From Farysia itapuensis (Eukaryota > Basidiomycota > Ustilaginomycetes > Ustilaginales > Ustilaginaceae), in the NCBI GenBank assembly GCA_023212645.1, contig JALBYC010000009.1, forward strand, positions 310,001 through 374,000: a DNA stretch of 64,000 nucleotides. Direction: 5' to 3'. The notes under the pieces were generated by a model that saw only the letters and a list, made by a program, of their open reading frames with translations, was not told the DNA's origin and searched no databases. The number at the start of each line of letters is the position of its first letter. The stretch's first letter is position 1. The translations under genes were made by a program, and so were the position numbers. Positions 37,661 to 46,710 of the stretch are shown here, piece after piece.

Positions 37661-39703
37661 ATGTCACAGACTGGCATGCAGGGCAAAGAAGTCGTCGACT
37701 TTGATCCTTCGATCCTGCAGAGGTCGACTCAGGAGCTGTACGATGACGTGCGACCAATCGTGGTGCCGTCTTCTTCGTCTAAAGCGGTGTTTCGGAACTG
37801 GGGCCAGTCCTTCGTCAGCAAGCCAGCACGCGTGTATGCCCCAACTACAGTAGCACAATGCGCCACAATCGTGGAGCTGGCGCGAAGAGAAGGAGTACAA
37901 GTTCGACCTGTCGGTCGAGCACACAGCCCCAGCGACCTTGCCCTCACCAAGAGTTGGGCTATCCGCATGGAAGGGGTCAAAGGAATCTTATCCATCGACC
38001 CAGCAAGGCCTGCGGTCACCGCGCTTGGTGGAACCTACATCTCGGACATTAACGAGGCTCTGGACGTAGCGAGCCCGCGACTGGCACTCCGCAATGCGGG
38101 CTCCATCTCCGAGCAGACAATCGGCGGCTTGATTTCTACCGCAACACACGGAACGGGCATTGAGTTTCCGGTCGTGTCAACCTACGCTGAACGATTGACC
38201 ATACTATGTCCGCTGCCCGGAGGCACGCAACATCTGGCGTGTAGTCGGAAAGAGAACGCAGAGCTGTTCAACGCCACTCTGTGTGGTCTCGGCTCTACAG
38301 GCCTCATTACATCCGTGACCGTGCATGTGCAGCCCGCTTTCAATCTAAAGCAGTACTCGGAAGAATTATCGTTCGACTCACTGTTCGGTGCTAAGACTGG
38401 GTATCCAGTCGCAGTCCACAGCAAGCAATCTCTCGGCAAGCTGCTGAGTGAAAACAAGAGACTCCCCGCCTGCCCTGTACACTACAAGCCATCATTTCGG
38501 ACAAAGACTTCCTCCGACATCTATCCCATTTCGCCCTCTGCCAACGCGAAAGCTGACGAATTGTCGAGAGCCGACCCGCAAGACGACGAAGAGACGAGGA
38601 AAGCGCAGAAGGATTTAGAAAACGTCGTCGGCTCTGGTCAGCACGTTCGTATGATGTGGTTCCCTCAAGTGCACATGATCACCATGCTCAGGGCCAACCG
38701 ATCGACCGAATCTGCGTCGCCAACGCCGAGTCTGGTGTCTCGTCTGAAGGGCGACCTCATCGGACATCGACTCACAGAATTTTTGCTGTATGCATCCCGC
38801 TTCAATACACAGTGGACACCAGCGGCGGTCCGGTGGATTCACTACCTCACACATCCTGCCTTCCCAGACGACAGTCTCAGTCAAGCTGCCGAGGTCTTCC
38901 ACTCTTCACCCCAACGCGTCGGCCCAGCACAAGTTGCAGCTACGACCGAGGCCCAAGCTGAGCTTCCCGTAGCTTTGTTATCGTCCGATTCGACTTCTAC
39001 TTTTTCATCGCCGCAGACTCTCGTGGAAGAGATTGGCGTCGTCGGCCCAGACGGCGGCGAAGTGAGCTGGACCACCGAGGAATTCTCAGCGTCGTCACCA
39101 CAGCTCGCGAGAGATCCGCCAATCTTGCCAGCAGACACCCCTGCGCCACGTCCGCTCCGGTCTGGTAATCCCGTCTGGTCGCAGGTTGGACGCTCGGATC
39201 GAATTTTCAACATGGACTGCCTCTTCCCCCAATACACTGACGAGTGGGCTATCCCGTTCAGCCGGGCTGCAGCTGCAATTCGAGCAATGCGCGACTGGTT
39301 AGACGAGGAAGAGAAAGCGGCCGACGGCGAGAGAATCCACTTTCCCGTTGAGATTCGCTTCACTGACGCTGACGGTATCTGGCTCAGTCACGCGCAGGGC
39401 CGCAAGACCTGCTACATCGGCATTGTCCAGTACCGACCGTATAACCGTCCTGTCAAGTACCGACAGCTTTTCACCAAGTTTGAGACCTTGATGCGACACT
39501 TTGCAGGACGACCTCACTGGGCGAAAGCGCATACCTGCTCTCCCGCCGAACTGTCTCAGCTATACCCACACTGGAACGACTTTCTCAAAACGAGACAGAA
39601 GTACGATCCAGATCAGATCTTTGTCAACCCATATGTAGAGCGCCATCTGCTCGGTAAAGTCGGGGAGCATGTAGACTCGCGCGTCTTCAAGAGTCGGCTT
39701 TGA
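37661..39703 (+). CDS. ALO1: D-arabinono-1,4-lactone oxidase-like FAD enzyme
   Basis: The 680-aa product matches the ALO/GLO family, which makes D-erythroascorbate in fungi. It has FRNWGQSF at the domain start and the FAD-linking region VRPVGRAHSPSDLALT, where His is the usual flavin attachment. TALGGTYISDINEAL, NAGSISEQTIGGLISTATHGTG and LCGLGSTGLITSVTV follow. The C-terminal ALO region has FPVEIRFTDADGIWLS, GRPHWAKAH and YPHWNDFLKTRQKYDPDQIFVNPY. It is about 150 residues longer than yeast Alo1. The extra sequence is a Ser/Thr/Pro/Gln-rich, probably disordered insert (about residues 400-510). The enzyme is expected at the mitochondrial outer membrane. It is single-exon. Confidence 0.88.
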   Translation: MSQTGMQGKEVVDFDPSILQRSTQELYDDVRPIVVPSSSSKAVFRNWGQSFVSKPARVYAPTTVAQCATIVELARREGVQVRPVGRAHSPSDLALTKSWAIRMEGVKGILSIDPARPAVTALGGTYISDINEALDVASPRLALRNAGSISEQTIGGLISTATHGTGIEFPVVSTYAERLTILCPLPGGTQHLACSRKENAELFNATLCGLGSTGLITSVTVHVQPAFNLKQYSEELSFDSLFGAKTGYPVAVHSKQSLGKLLSENKRLPACPVHYKPSFRTKTSSDIYPISPSANAKADELSRADPQDDEETRKAQKDLENVVGSGQHVRMMWFPQVHMITMLRANRSTESASPTPSLVSRLKGDLIGHRLTEFLLYASRFNTQWTPAAVRWIHYLTHPAFPDDSLSQAAEVFHSSPQRVGPAQVAATTEAQAELPVALLSSDSTSTFSSPQTLVEEIGVVGPDGGEVSWTTEEFSASSPQLARDPPILPADTPAPRPLRSGNPVWSQVGRSDRIFNMDCLFPQYTDEWAIPFSRAAAAIRAMRDWLDEEEKAADGERIHFPVEIRFTDADGIWLSHAQGRKTCYIGIVQYRPYNRPVKYRQLFTKFETLMRHFAGRPHWAKAHTCSPAELSQLYPHWNDFLKTRQKYDPDQIFVNPYVERHLLGKVGEHVDSRVFKSRL

Positions 39704-40086
39704 CCACTTTGATCCCTGCTTTCAATCACGTCTCCATTGGTGTCAAACCCTGATGGGCAGCCAGTGGCAATCTAGGATGCCGAGCATGATCTGCTTTCGG
39801 GTCGGTGAATGGACGGCTAGCTACGTAATTGAAAATTGGATCCCGAAATAGCTTTGAGAAGGTGGCATCATTTGTATTCACTGCACCGCCTCTGTAATGG
39901 GACCTTCAAATTTCGAATGCTTGGCGTAGATTTGCTCAGCCGCTCCGCCCAAGAACAGCCAGAATTAGCTGTCACTACGACATACTCCACTGTGGAGGCT
40001 AGTGGCATGTTTAAAACAACCGCTCCTTCCTCCTTTCCTCTCACCATCTATCCAGACGAGATCTTCACACGCAGGTCAACTTTTTT
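39704..40086. other. intergenic region, no gene seen
   Basis: This is the promoter region of the RCR-like gene; nothing distinctive was noted. Confidence 0.45.
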
Positions 40087-40506
40087 ATGTCTTGTAACGG
40101 ATATTACTCATACGGTCGGTGCTACGGGAATGGTGGCCTTGGCTATGGGCCGCGCATCGGCATCGGAGTGGGTATTGCGGCTGCCGTCGTGATTCTCATC
40201 GCGCTCTTTTCCATATTGGCGAGACGAAGGCGTAGAAGCCGTGTTGCTGCTCACAACGTGACCGAGACAAGCGGAATGCCCATGAATCAGTCTGGTCCAT
40301 ATGCTACAGGTGGAGGGTATAACACAGGTTATGCGCAGCCAAGCCCGTATGGCCAGTCATATCAAGCACAGTCCTACGGCCCACCTCCCGGTCCGCCACC
40401 GGCGAACAACGACGATGGAGTTTACGCGCCACCTCCGGGAGCTCCACCGCCGGCATACGTCCCCAACAACAATACACACAACAAAAACGCTGAAAGTATG
40501 GCATAG
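40087..40506 (+). CDS. small RCR-like single-pass membrane protein
   Basis: The 139-aa protein has a short Tyr/Gly-rich luminal start (MSCNGYYSYGRCYGNGG), one membrane segment (GIGVGIAAAVVILIALFSIL), a basic stop-transfer run (ARRRRRSR) and a Pro/Gly/Tyr/Gln-rich cytosolic tail. The tail contains PPAY, a PPxY-type site for Rsp5 ubiquitin ligases. This layout matches the fungal RCR family (Congo red resistance, regulation of chitin deposition and plasma-membrane protein traffic). The assignment rests on architecture rather than strong identity. Confidence 0.65.
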   Translation: MSCNGYYSYGRCYGNGGLGYGPRIGIGVGIAAAVVILIALFSILARRRRRSRVAAHNVTETSGMPMNQSGPYATGGGYNTGYAQPSPYGQSYQAQSYGPPPGPPPANNDDGVYAPPPGAPPPAYVPNNNTHNKNAESMA

Positions 40507-41873
40507 ACCAATATATCACTGGAGCCAGCAAAGGAAAGCTCTCGCGTTTGTCCCTATTCGTATTCTTCTGTACATTTTGTCGATCTATTTGTTCCCATCT
40601 TTGTAGCATTACGTTCCCAGAGCACATCAATTCCATTGCTGCATCTAGCCGGCCTAAACGGTGTTTCTGTGTCTGTCACGGAAGCGCTCCAATGCCACAT
40701 ATTAGCCTGTAACAGCTGTATACGTGGAACAATTCAAACGATTCCAACATGCACCATTGCGTTACTTAGCACCGTATGGAGCCTGACAGCTGGCGCTTCC
40801 TTGACTTGAAGTGTACAGCATGTGATTTGTACTGTGGCTCCCAAATGACCCATCGTTGGCTCATTCCTGATCTCTATTTTACCTAGCAAAAGGAAATCTC
40901 GTGTGAGAAGCTCGAAGTATGTCCAGCAGAGACACTGATGAGGCATCGATGCATCCAGAGAATGTAGCACCACTTGCAGTTCTGTGATTCTGCACAAAAG
41001 AGTGACATGCGCCTTCGACGCCCAATGACAAGACCATTGGCGAATTTCGCACCTTTGCAGAGCAGCTCAATTGATCAGGCCTTGTCTAAGGAAGCTTTCA
41101 GCGTGTAATGTAGTAATTTTGGAATGTCGTCAGCTCGACAACTTAGGATTGTGCTTGAAGAATCACGAGTTGATGTGAATGTCTGGGACTCAACTCACAC
41201 TCTGGGGTAGCTAAATGTCGCACGAGACTGCAGCGATTACCGGACAAACTTCTCGCTGTGAACGGCTCTCACAGTCTTGAATTTATCTCCAGGTGGTTCT
41301 CTGAAATAAATCGTGAAACCATGGCTTTGGATCTCCGATGCATAACGTTTTCTCGAAAGAAAGTCTTTGAATGTATAATGTTGCTACAAACACGCAGCGC
41401 GAATTTGTTATCCTCGCGTCTGCAGCGCAGCATGGCGCCTCTTGCGAGCACATTGCGCCAACATCTAAGGCATGGCTAGTTTGTTTCCAACATCGATGCG
41501 GCCATATGCGGCTCATACTCTGTCGCCTTGATAGGAATTCGTCAACACAGTTTGGGTCAGATCGAGTTCTATCTAGCAAGAAAAAACAACCTTAGCCACA
41601 GGGGTCGGCTCGTCTGATGGGGTCATGCTGTCTGAAGATCATTTGTATGCGAGCTGGGGAAATTGAGGGTGACGTGCAGTCGTGATTGGTTGCCTCCCAG
41701 GCCCTCGCTTGATTCTCCATTCCTTGTTGTCCCCTCCTTCTACGTTACCTCCCTCCTCCTCCTCCTTCTTCTCTCCATCCGTCCACTACGTCTTCGTTGC
41801 TATTGTGCGAACGCAGCCAGAACGGCATCATTCATAGAGACTTTGGTCGTCTAACGTCATCCACAGCGACAAC
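40507..41873. other. long intergenic region, no gene seen
   Basis: About 1.37 kb without a supportable ORF; short frames on both strands lack protein-like composition. A TCC/CTT-rich pyrimidine tract (about 41720-41785) precedes the SUR7/PalI-like gene and probably marks its 5' leader. Confidence 0.5.
41751..41784. repeat. CT-rich simple repeat in a 5' leader
   Basis: This is a (TCC)n/(CTT)n-like tract about 90-120 bp upstream of the ATG at 41874. Confidence 0.6.
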
Positions 41874-42920
41874 ATGAATATTCCGGCTTGGCTGCTCGCC
41901 GGTGTCGGCTTCCTGTCCATCGGCGCTTCCTTCATTCTCCAGCTCCTGGTGGCTCTTGGTTTGCCCTACATCAAAGGTATCTACTTCCTTTACATCAACT
42001 TCACTGACTCAACGGTGAGCGACACGACACTGCGAGTCACCTTTGGCATTTGGTCGCAATGTCTTAGCCAGACCGGCGCCAGCGCTTGCTCGCCTACCGG
42101 ACTTGGTTACCAGCAGACGTTCCAGGGCGTCAACACTGCCATCAGCTCCTTTTTCGTCAACAAGTTGCCCTATGCTCTCGTCTTGCAGCCCATTGCGGCT
42201 GGTTTCACTGGTCTGGCTGCCGGAGCCGCCTTCCTGGCAATGTGCACCAACACCTTCCTCTGGCCTCTGGCAGCACTGTGGGCATCCTTCCTTACTATGG
42301 CTGCCTTGGTCATCGAACTCGTCCTCTTCATCTTGGCACGAAACCGCGCACGAAACTTCCAGGCCACCGGCACGCTCACTCCTTCGGGAAGCGAACTCGG
42401 ACCCGCGATCTGGATGCAAGTAGCATCTCTTCCTCCTGTCTTCTTTGGCTTCATGATGCTTGCAGCCGCTTGGTACATCAAGCGTTCGCGCAGCAACGAC
42501 AACTACTACGATGACTATGCGAATGAACGCAACGGCTACTACAACGAGCCGGTGGAAAAGGAATACTACAGTGCGCCTGCCCCACGCCCCGTTAGCCGTG
42601 CAAGCCGCGCGAGTCGTCGATCACGCTACAACGACGACTACTACGAGCCTGAAGAGAGCCGAGTGTATGGCAACGTTGCTCCTCGCAGCTCCTCACGCCG
42701 CAGCGTACGACCAAGCTACGCGGAAGACTATGGTCGCTACGACCGACGAAGCTATGATGACCGACGAAGTTATGACGACCGACGAAGCTTCGAAGAGCCG
42801 CGAGTTCCAAGACGAAGCTACGGTGGCGAGAACTATGGCAGCAGAGGATCACTTTCCTCTCCCACCACACCTTACCGCGGTGGCCGCTCACGTCGATACA
42901 GCGAGCGAGGCGCCTACTAA
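41874..42920 (+). CDS. SUR7/PalI-type four-helix membrane protein
   Basis: The 348-aa product has four membrane segments. TM1 is AWLLAGVGFLSIGASFILQLL, and an extracellular loop with FGIWSQCLSQTGASACSPTGLGY carries the Cys pair and CSPTGLGY signature of the SUR7/PalI (Rim9) family. TM2-TM4 follow. PalI proteins sense ambient pH upstream of the Rim/Pal pathway and SUR7 proteins organise eisosomes; which one applies here is uncertain. The cytosolic tail (about 130 residues) is rich in Tyr, Arg, Ser and Asp, with RRSYDD repeats. It is single-exon. Confidence 0.8.
   Translation: MNIPAWLLAGVGFLSIGASFILQLLVALGLPYIKGIYFLYINFTDSTVSDTTLRVTFGIWSQCLSQTGASACSPTGLGYQQTFQGVNTAISSFFVNKLPYALVLQPIAAGFTGLAAGAAFLAMCTNTFLWPLAALWASFLTMAALVIELVLFILARNRARNFQATGTLTPSGSELGPAIWMQVASLPPVFFGFMMLAAAWYIKRSRSNDNYYDDYANERNGYYNEPVEKEYYSAPAPRPVSRASRASRRSRYNDDYYEPEESRVYGNVAPRSSSRRSVRPSYAEDYGRYDRRSYDDRRSYDDRRSFEEPRVPRRSYGGENYGSRGSLSSPTTPYRGGRSRRYSERGAY
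42741..42794. repeat. tandem repeat in the SUR7/PalI-like tail
   Basis: An 18-bp unit encoding DRRSYD is repeated three times (RRSYDDRRSYDDRRSFEE). Confidence 0.8.
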
Positions 42921-44192
42921 AGCTCCGCTTCGGCTGCTTCTCGCAGACTTGCGTCTACGACTATACACACTCTTTACCTGTCGCGTTTTCGTTTCTGTAC
43001 ACTCTATTCCAGCCCGTCAGCCTTTTGCGCACTCTCTCGAGTCAGCGCTCGCATGGATCTTGCACTCAATTTGCCCCATTTTGTACTGCCTCCAACCATC
43101 ATATGCCAAAAGAATCGGAGCCTTGCACTGTAGACCTGCTTCGTCCTTAATTGCTCATTGTTTGGAGATTCTTACTCGTAGCCTGGTGTTTCCGTGATGG
43201 AACTCGCGTTGGCTGGTGATAACAGCTGAAGGTGGAACGAAATTGTGGGGCTTCCGACGCACCGTCATGAAAATCCACGTTGCGTGAGGTGGCCGTTAAG
43301 ACCGAAGTTCCCCAACCCTACGTTCGGCAAGGCCTCGCTAAGCAATTTCTTCAGCTGGACACACTGCAGTCACCTCCGACGAAGCTGTTGTGCTTCGGCA
43401 CACAGTTTCAAGAGCGGATGAGTGCGAACAAACCACATTCACTCGACACTGTGACTTGCAGTGTAGTGATGTGGTGTCTGCTTGGCGGTACTGTGAGATT
43501 GTCCGTTGGCGTGCGCGGAGCTTTTTTGGTCCTTATTTTTATTTCGCCGATCCGATGAGATCATTTTTTGACATTTGGCTGCCGCCGATTCGTCTGAGCG
43601 AAGACGTATCATGCACGCGCGTCACCGCAGCTAAATTTCTCTCGTGCTGCCGAGAACAGGAACATTCTTGCGTGTGGGCTTACAATGTATGTCTTCCGTT
43701 TGGCCGCGTATCGGACCGGCTGCGCAGGATGAGCCTTACAGCACAATCAGGATTTTGATACTGATCGCTGAGCTCCGTAATGAAAGACGCCCCCCCGAGC
43801 TTGGCATGAACCCACGCAAGCGAAAATAAGCTTCATCGACGGAGTGACGAGGCGGACAAGAGATAAGACTTCGTCACTCCTAGCCAGAGATGACAAGTCG
43901 TGGCTTGCCAATTGTCAGGCGATAGCCAGCGGAATGCGAATGTGTTTACCGAGAAGCCTGTCGACAAAGGGTTTGTTGGGTTCCCCCCTTTCCCTGTGGC
44001 TCGTGTGCCCAGCTGGTCTATTCCAGGGTCTGCCGAGCTGCAAGACCACTAGCCGTCAGCCATTCATAAGATCCCGTACATGTGCACCAGACTGTTGCGC
44101 TTTTCCTCTGCTCGATTCAGTCCCCTTCTCCATCTTTTCCCCTTCACTCTCCTCCACCCAGCATTCCGCAGTGTTGCACTTGTCACACCCCA
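42921..44192. other. long intergenic region upstream of the amino-acid transporter
   Basis: No gene is supported. The right half holds a perfect 10-bp inverted repeat and a GATA word, both listed separately; these are candidates for nitrogen control of the transporter. Confidence 0.5.
43841..43880. promoter_or_regulatory. 10-bp perfect inverted repeat enclosing a GATA site
   Basis: GGAGTGACGA (43841-43850) and TCGTCACTCC (43871-43880) are exact reverse complements with a 20-bp spacer. The spacer contains AGATAAG (43861-43867), matching the HGATAR consensus of fungal nitrogen-regulatory GATA factors. It lies about 310 bp upstream of an amino-acid transporter start codon. Confidence 0.5.
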
Positions 44193-45692
44193 ATGTCGTC
44201 CACTCACAATGCGCCAAGCGCCGAAGAGTCCGTTGGGACCGTCTCACAAACACACTCCACCGACTTGGAGAAGAATAGGCAAGACCACATCGCGGTAGAG
44301 GAGGGCGCTGTTAAGCCTGGCCATGCAGTCCCCGAGCAGACCATGTTCGGTGAGAAGAGGGAGCAGTACCGCAGCGAAGAAGACTACATGTGGGAGCAAC
44401 AGAAGCGGTCAGAAGGAGACACCAAATTTCACAAGCTTGGCTGGAAGAAGCTCACGGTTTGTCTGATCGTGGAAGCCATTGCTCTCGGCGCTCTGTCCAT
44501 CCCCAGCGCCTTTGCCACTCTTGGTATGGTGGCTGGTGTCATCATATGCGTCGGCGTTGGCTTAATTGCCATCTACACAAGTTTCATCGTTGGTCAAGTC
44601 AAGCTCAAGTTCCCCCAAGTCTCACATTACGCAGACGCAGGTTACCTCCTCATGGGACGCTTCGGGTACGAATTGATCGGTGCCATGTTCTCCCTACAGC
44701 TAATCTTGCTTGTCGGCTCGCATTGCCTTACTGGAACAATCGCCTTCCTCAACCTGACCGAGAACGCTACCTGCTCTGTCGTCTTTGGTGTTGTCTCGGC
44801 AGTCATTCTCTTCCTCGTTGCTATCCCGCCCACCTTTTCGGAAGTCGCCATTCTCGGCTACATTGACTTTGGCTCCATCATCATTGCGATTGGCATTACA
44901 ATCATTGGAACGGGCGTCACAGCAGGCAAGCAGCCGGGTGGGACCGCAGCTGTCGATTGGTCAGCGTGGCCTAAAGAGGGTGCGACGTTCGCAGATGCGT
45001 GGATCGCCCTCACCAACATCATCTTTGCCTACTCTTTCGCCGTGTGCCAATTCTCGTTCATGGACGAGATGCACACGCCTAAAGATTACGTCAAGAGTAT
45101 CTATGCCCTTGGCATCATTGAGATCTTCATCTACACTCTTACCGGTGCTCTGATCTATGCCTTCGTTGGTGTTGACGTTTCCTCTCCAGCCCTTCTTTCC
45201 GCTGGTGCAACTCTGTCCAAGGTCGCTTTTGGCATCGCCCTTCCTGTCATTTTCATTTCTGGTTCCATCAACACTACAGTCGTGGCGCGCTACATTCATG
45301 GTCGCATCTTCAAAAACTCAGTGGTTCGGTATGTCAACACTCCAATGGGATGGGCAACATGGCTTGGTCTGGTCGGCCTGATCACGGTCATCGCCTTTGT
45401 CATTGCCGAGGCAATTCCCTTCTTCTCCGACTTGCTCGGCATCATGTCCGCACTCTTTATCTCTGGCTTCACATTCTACTTCCCTGCGTGGATGTGGTTC
45501 AAGCTGATCAAAGAGGGGCGGTGGAACGCAAACCGATGGAACATCTTCCTCAGCGTCGTCAATGCCGCCGTCTTCTGCCTCGGATTCTTGGTCCTAGGCT
45601 GTGGCTTCTACGCCTCTGTCAAGGACATCAGTGACCAATACGCTTCGGGCAGTGTCCGTAGCTCCTTCTCCTGTGCACCCATCGAAGGGTAG
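44193..45692 (+). CDS. amino-acid transporter, AAAP family (Mtr-like)
   Basis: The 499-aa protein has a hydrophilic N terminus of about 85 residues and about 11 membrane helices. The first core helix, KKLTVCLIVEAIALGALSIP, is followed by SAFATLGMVAGVI, a signature of fungal neutral amino-acid permeases (N. crassa Mtr type, AAAP family). Other recognisable parts are FAYSFAVCQFSFMDEMHTPKDY and FISGSINTTVVARYIHGR. It imports amino acids with protons across the plasma membrane. The start is the first ATG (MSSTHNAPSAEE). It is single-exon. The upstream palindrome with a GATA site suggests nitrogen regulation. Confidence 0.87.
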   Translation: MSSTHNAPSAEESVGTVSQTHSTDLEKNRQDHIAVEEGAVKPGHAVPEQTMFGEKREQYRSEEDYMWEQQKRSEGDTKFHKLGWKKLTVCLIVEAIALGALSIPSAFATLGMVAGVIICVGVGLIAIYTSFIVGQVKLKFPQVSHYADAGYLLMGRFGYELIGAMFSLQLILLVGSHCLTGTIAFLNLTENATCSVVFGVVSAVILFLVAIPPTFSEVAILGYIDFGSIIIAIGITIIGTGVTAGKQPGGTAAVDWSAWPKEGATFADAWIALTNIIFAYSFAVCQFSFMDEMHTPKDYVKSIYALGIIEIFIYTLTGALIYAFVGVDVSSPALLSAGATLSKVAFGIALPVIFISGSINTTVVARYIHGRIFKNSVVRYVNTPMGWATWLGLVGLITVIAFVIAEAIPFFSDLLGIMSALFISGFTFYFPAWMWFKLIKEGRWNANRWNIFLSVVNAAVFCLGFLVLGCGFYASVKDISDQYASGSVRSSFSCAPIEG

Positions 45693-45870
45693 ATACCATA
45701 ATGTGAAATAGTCTCTATACACTGGATAAAAATGTAGAGCATGCTTACCTAAGTGGACCAGAATCTGCAGGATCACAGATCAAGTCCCGATGTGAGAGTC
45801 TCCACTTTTTGGCTACCAAGACCATTTTGACAGGCCTCGTGTGTGTCGCGATTCTACCTCCCTCTATACC

Positions 45871-46524
45871 ATGTCGGGTCTACCAAATGCAGGTTTGGCT
45901 GAAGAGCAACAGCAGCCGGGAAGCTCTGCAGCATCTCTCGCCACATCTGCACACGCATCCGATGATGATTTTCGCATGACACCCTCCGCAATGCCGGAAA
46001 CAGCTAAAGAAAAGTTCATTCGAAAGATGAGTCAGGAACCGCTGGTGCCTATTGGCTCACTCCTCACATGCGGTGCGCTGATCTTGGCGTCAAGGCAGAT
46101 GGTGCGTGGCAACCGAGAACAGTTTAACAGGTTATTGCGATGGCGAGTTGCATTCCAGGGTTTGACGGTACTAGCTGCCCTTGGTGGATCTTATTACTAC
46201 GGTCAGAAGAGCGCAGCGGCTGTACCGGCGCCACCTTCTCGTCCCGCAGATGCACCGCTTCAGCAAGGAACAGTGACTACTTCCCCAGGACGACCCCCTA
46301 CCCACTGGCAACAGATGCGTGCCGACGATAAAGCCAACAAGAATCGCGCCGCATTCCAAGACCGTGTCGAGACGGCGGCAGATCGCGAACTCAACGACGA
46401 CAAAAGACTCGAAGAAGCGCTCCTCGGCAAAGAAGAACCTCTTCCCACCGTCTCACAAGCTCAAGTTCCGAAAGCACAGAGACCAAGACCTGTCATTGGC
46501 CAAGATAGTCGACGACAAGTCTAA
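45871..46524 (+). CDS. RCF1: HIG1-domain respiratory supercomplex factor (RCF1)
   Basis: The 217-aa product contains the hypoxia-induced-gene-1 domain: EKFIRKMSQEPLVPIGSLLTCGALILASRQMVRGNREQFNRL and a second helix FQGLTVLAALGGSYYYG. The QxxxRxxx(R)Q-type region typical of Rcf1 follows (RGNREQFNRLLRWR). Rcf1 is an inner-membrane protein that supports cytochrome c oxidase assembly and bc1-oxidase supercomplexes. An extended charged C terminus ends KAQRPRPVIGQDSRRQV. The start is the first ATG (MSGLPNAG); a GTG codon 30 bp upstream is in frame but not expected to be used. It is single-exon. Confidence 0.9.
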   Translation: MSGLPNAGLAEEQQQPGSSAASLATSAHASDDDFRMTPSAMPETAKEKFIRKMSQEPLVPIGSLLTCGALILASRQMVRGNREQFNRLLRWRVAFQGLTVLAALGGSYYYGQKSAAAVPAPPSRPADAPLQQGTVTTSPGRPPTHWQQMRADDKANKNRAAFQDRVETAADRELNDDKRLEEALLGKEEPLPTVSQAQVPKAQRPRPVIGQDSRRQV

Positions 46525-46542
46525 CCCAGCAGCTCCGGCGAA

Positions 46543-46575
46543 GCAGATACACGCACACGCACACGCACGCATACA
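46543..46575. repeat. CA/GCACAC microsatellite
   Basis: ACACGCACACGCACACGCAC is a simple repeat in the 3' flank of RCF1. Confidence 0.7.
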
Positions 46576-46710
46576 CAAACAAAGTTGCACGCCCGGGCAA
46601 CTAGCTAGATGCACTGCCCGCGCATTCCGTTGCAAGAAGCTTCTGTGCTTACACGCTAGCTGATCTCATTCACCAATCATGTTTTAAGAACGGTAACACA
46701 AATTTGTCCA

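Noticed and set aside
42460..43197. 245-codon plus-strand frame rich in Thr/Met/Ala
   Set aside because: It overlaps the repeat-rich tail of the SUR7/PalI-like gene in another frame; its low-complexity composition mirrors the repeats.
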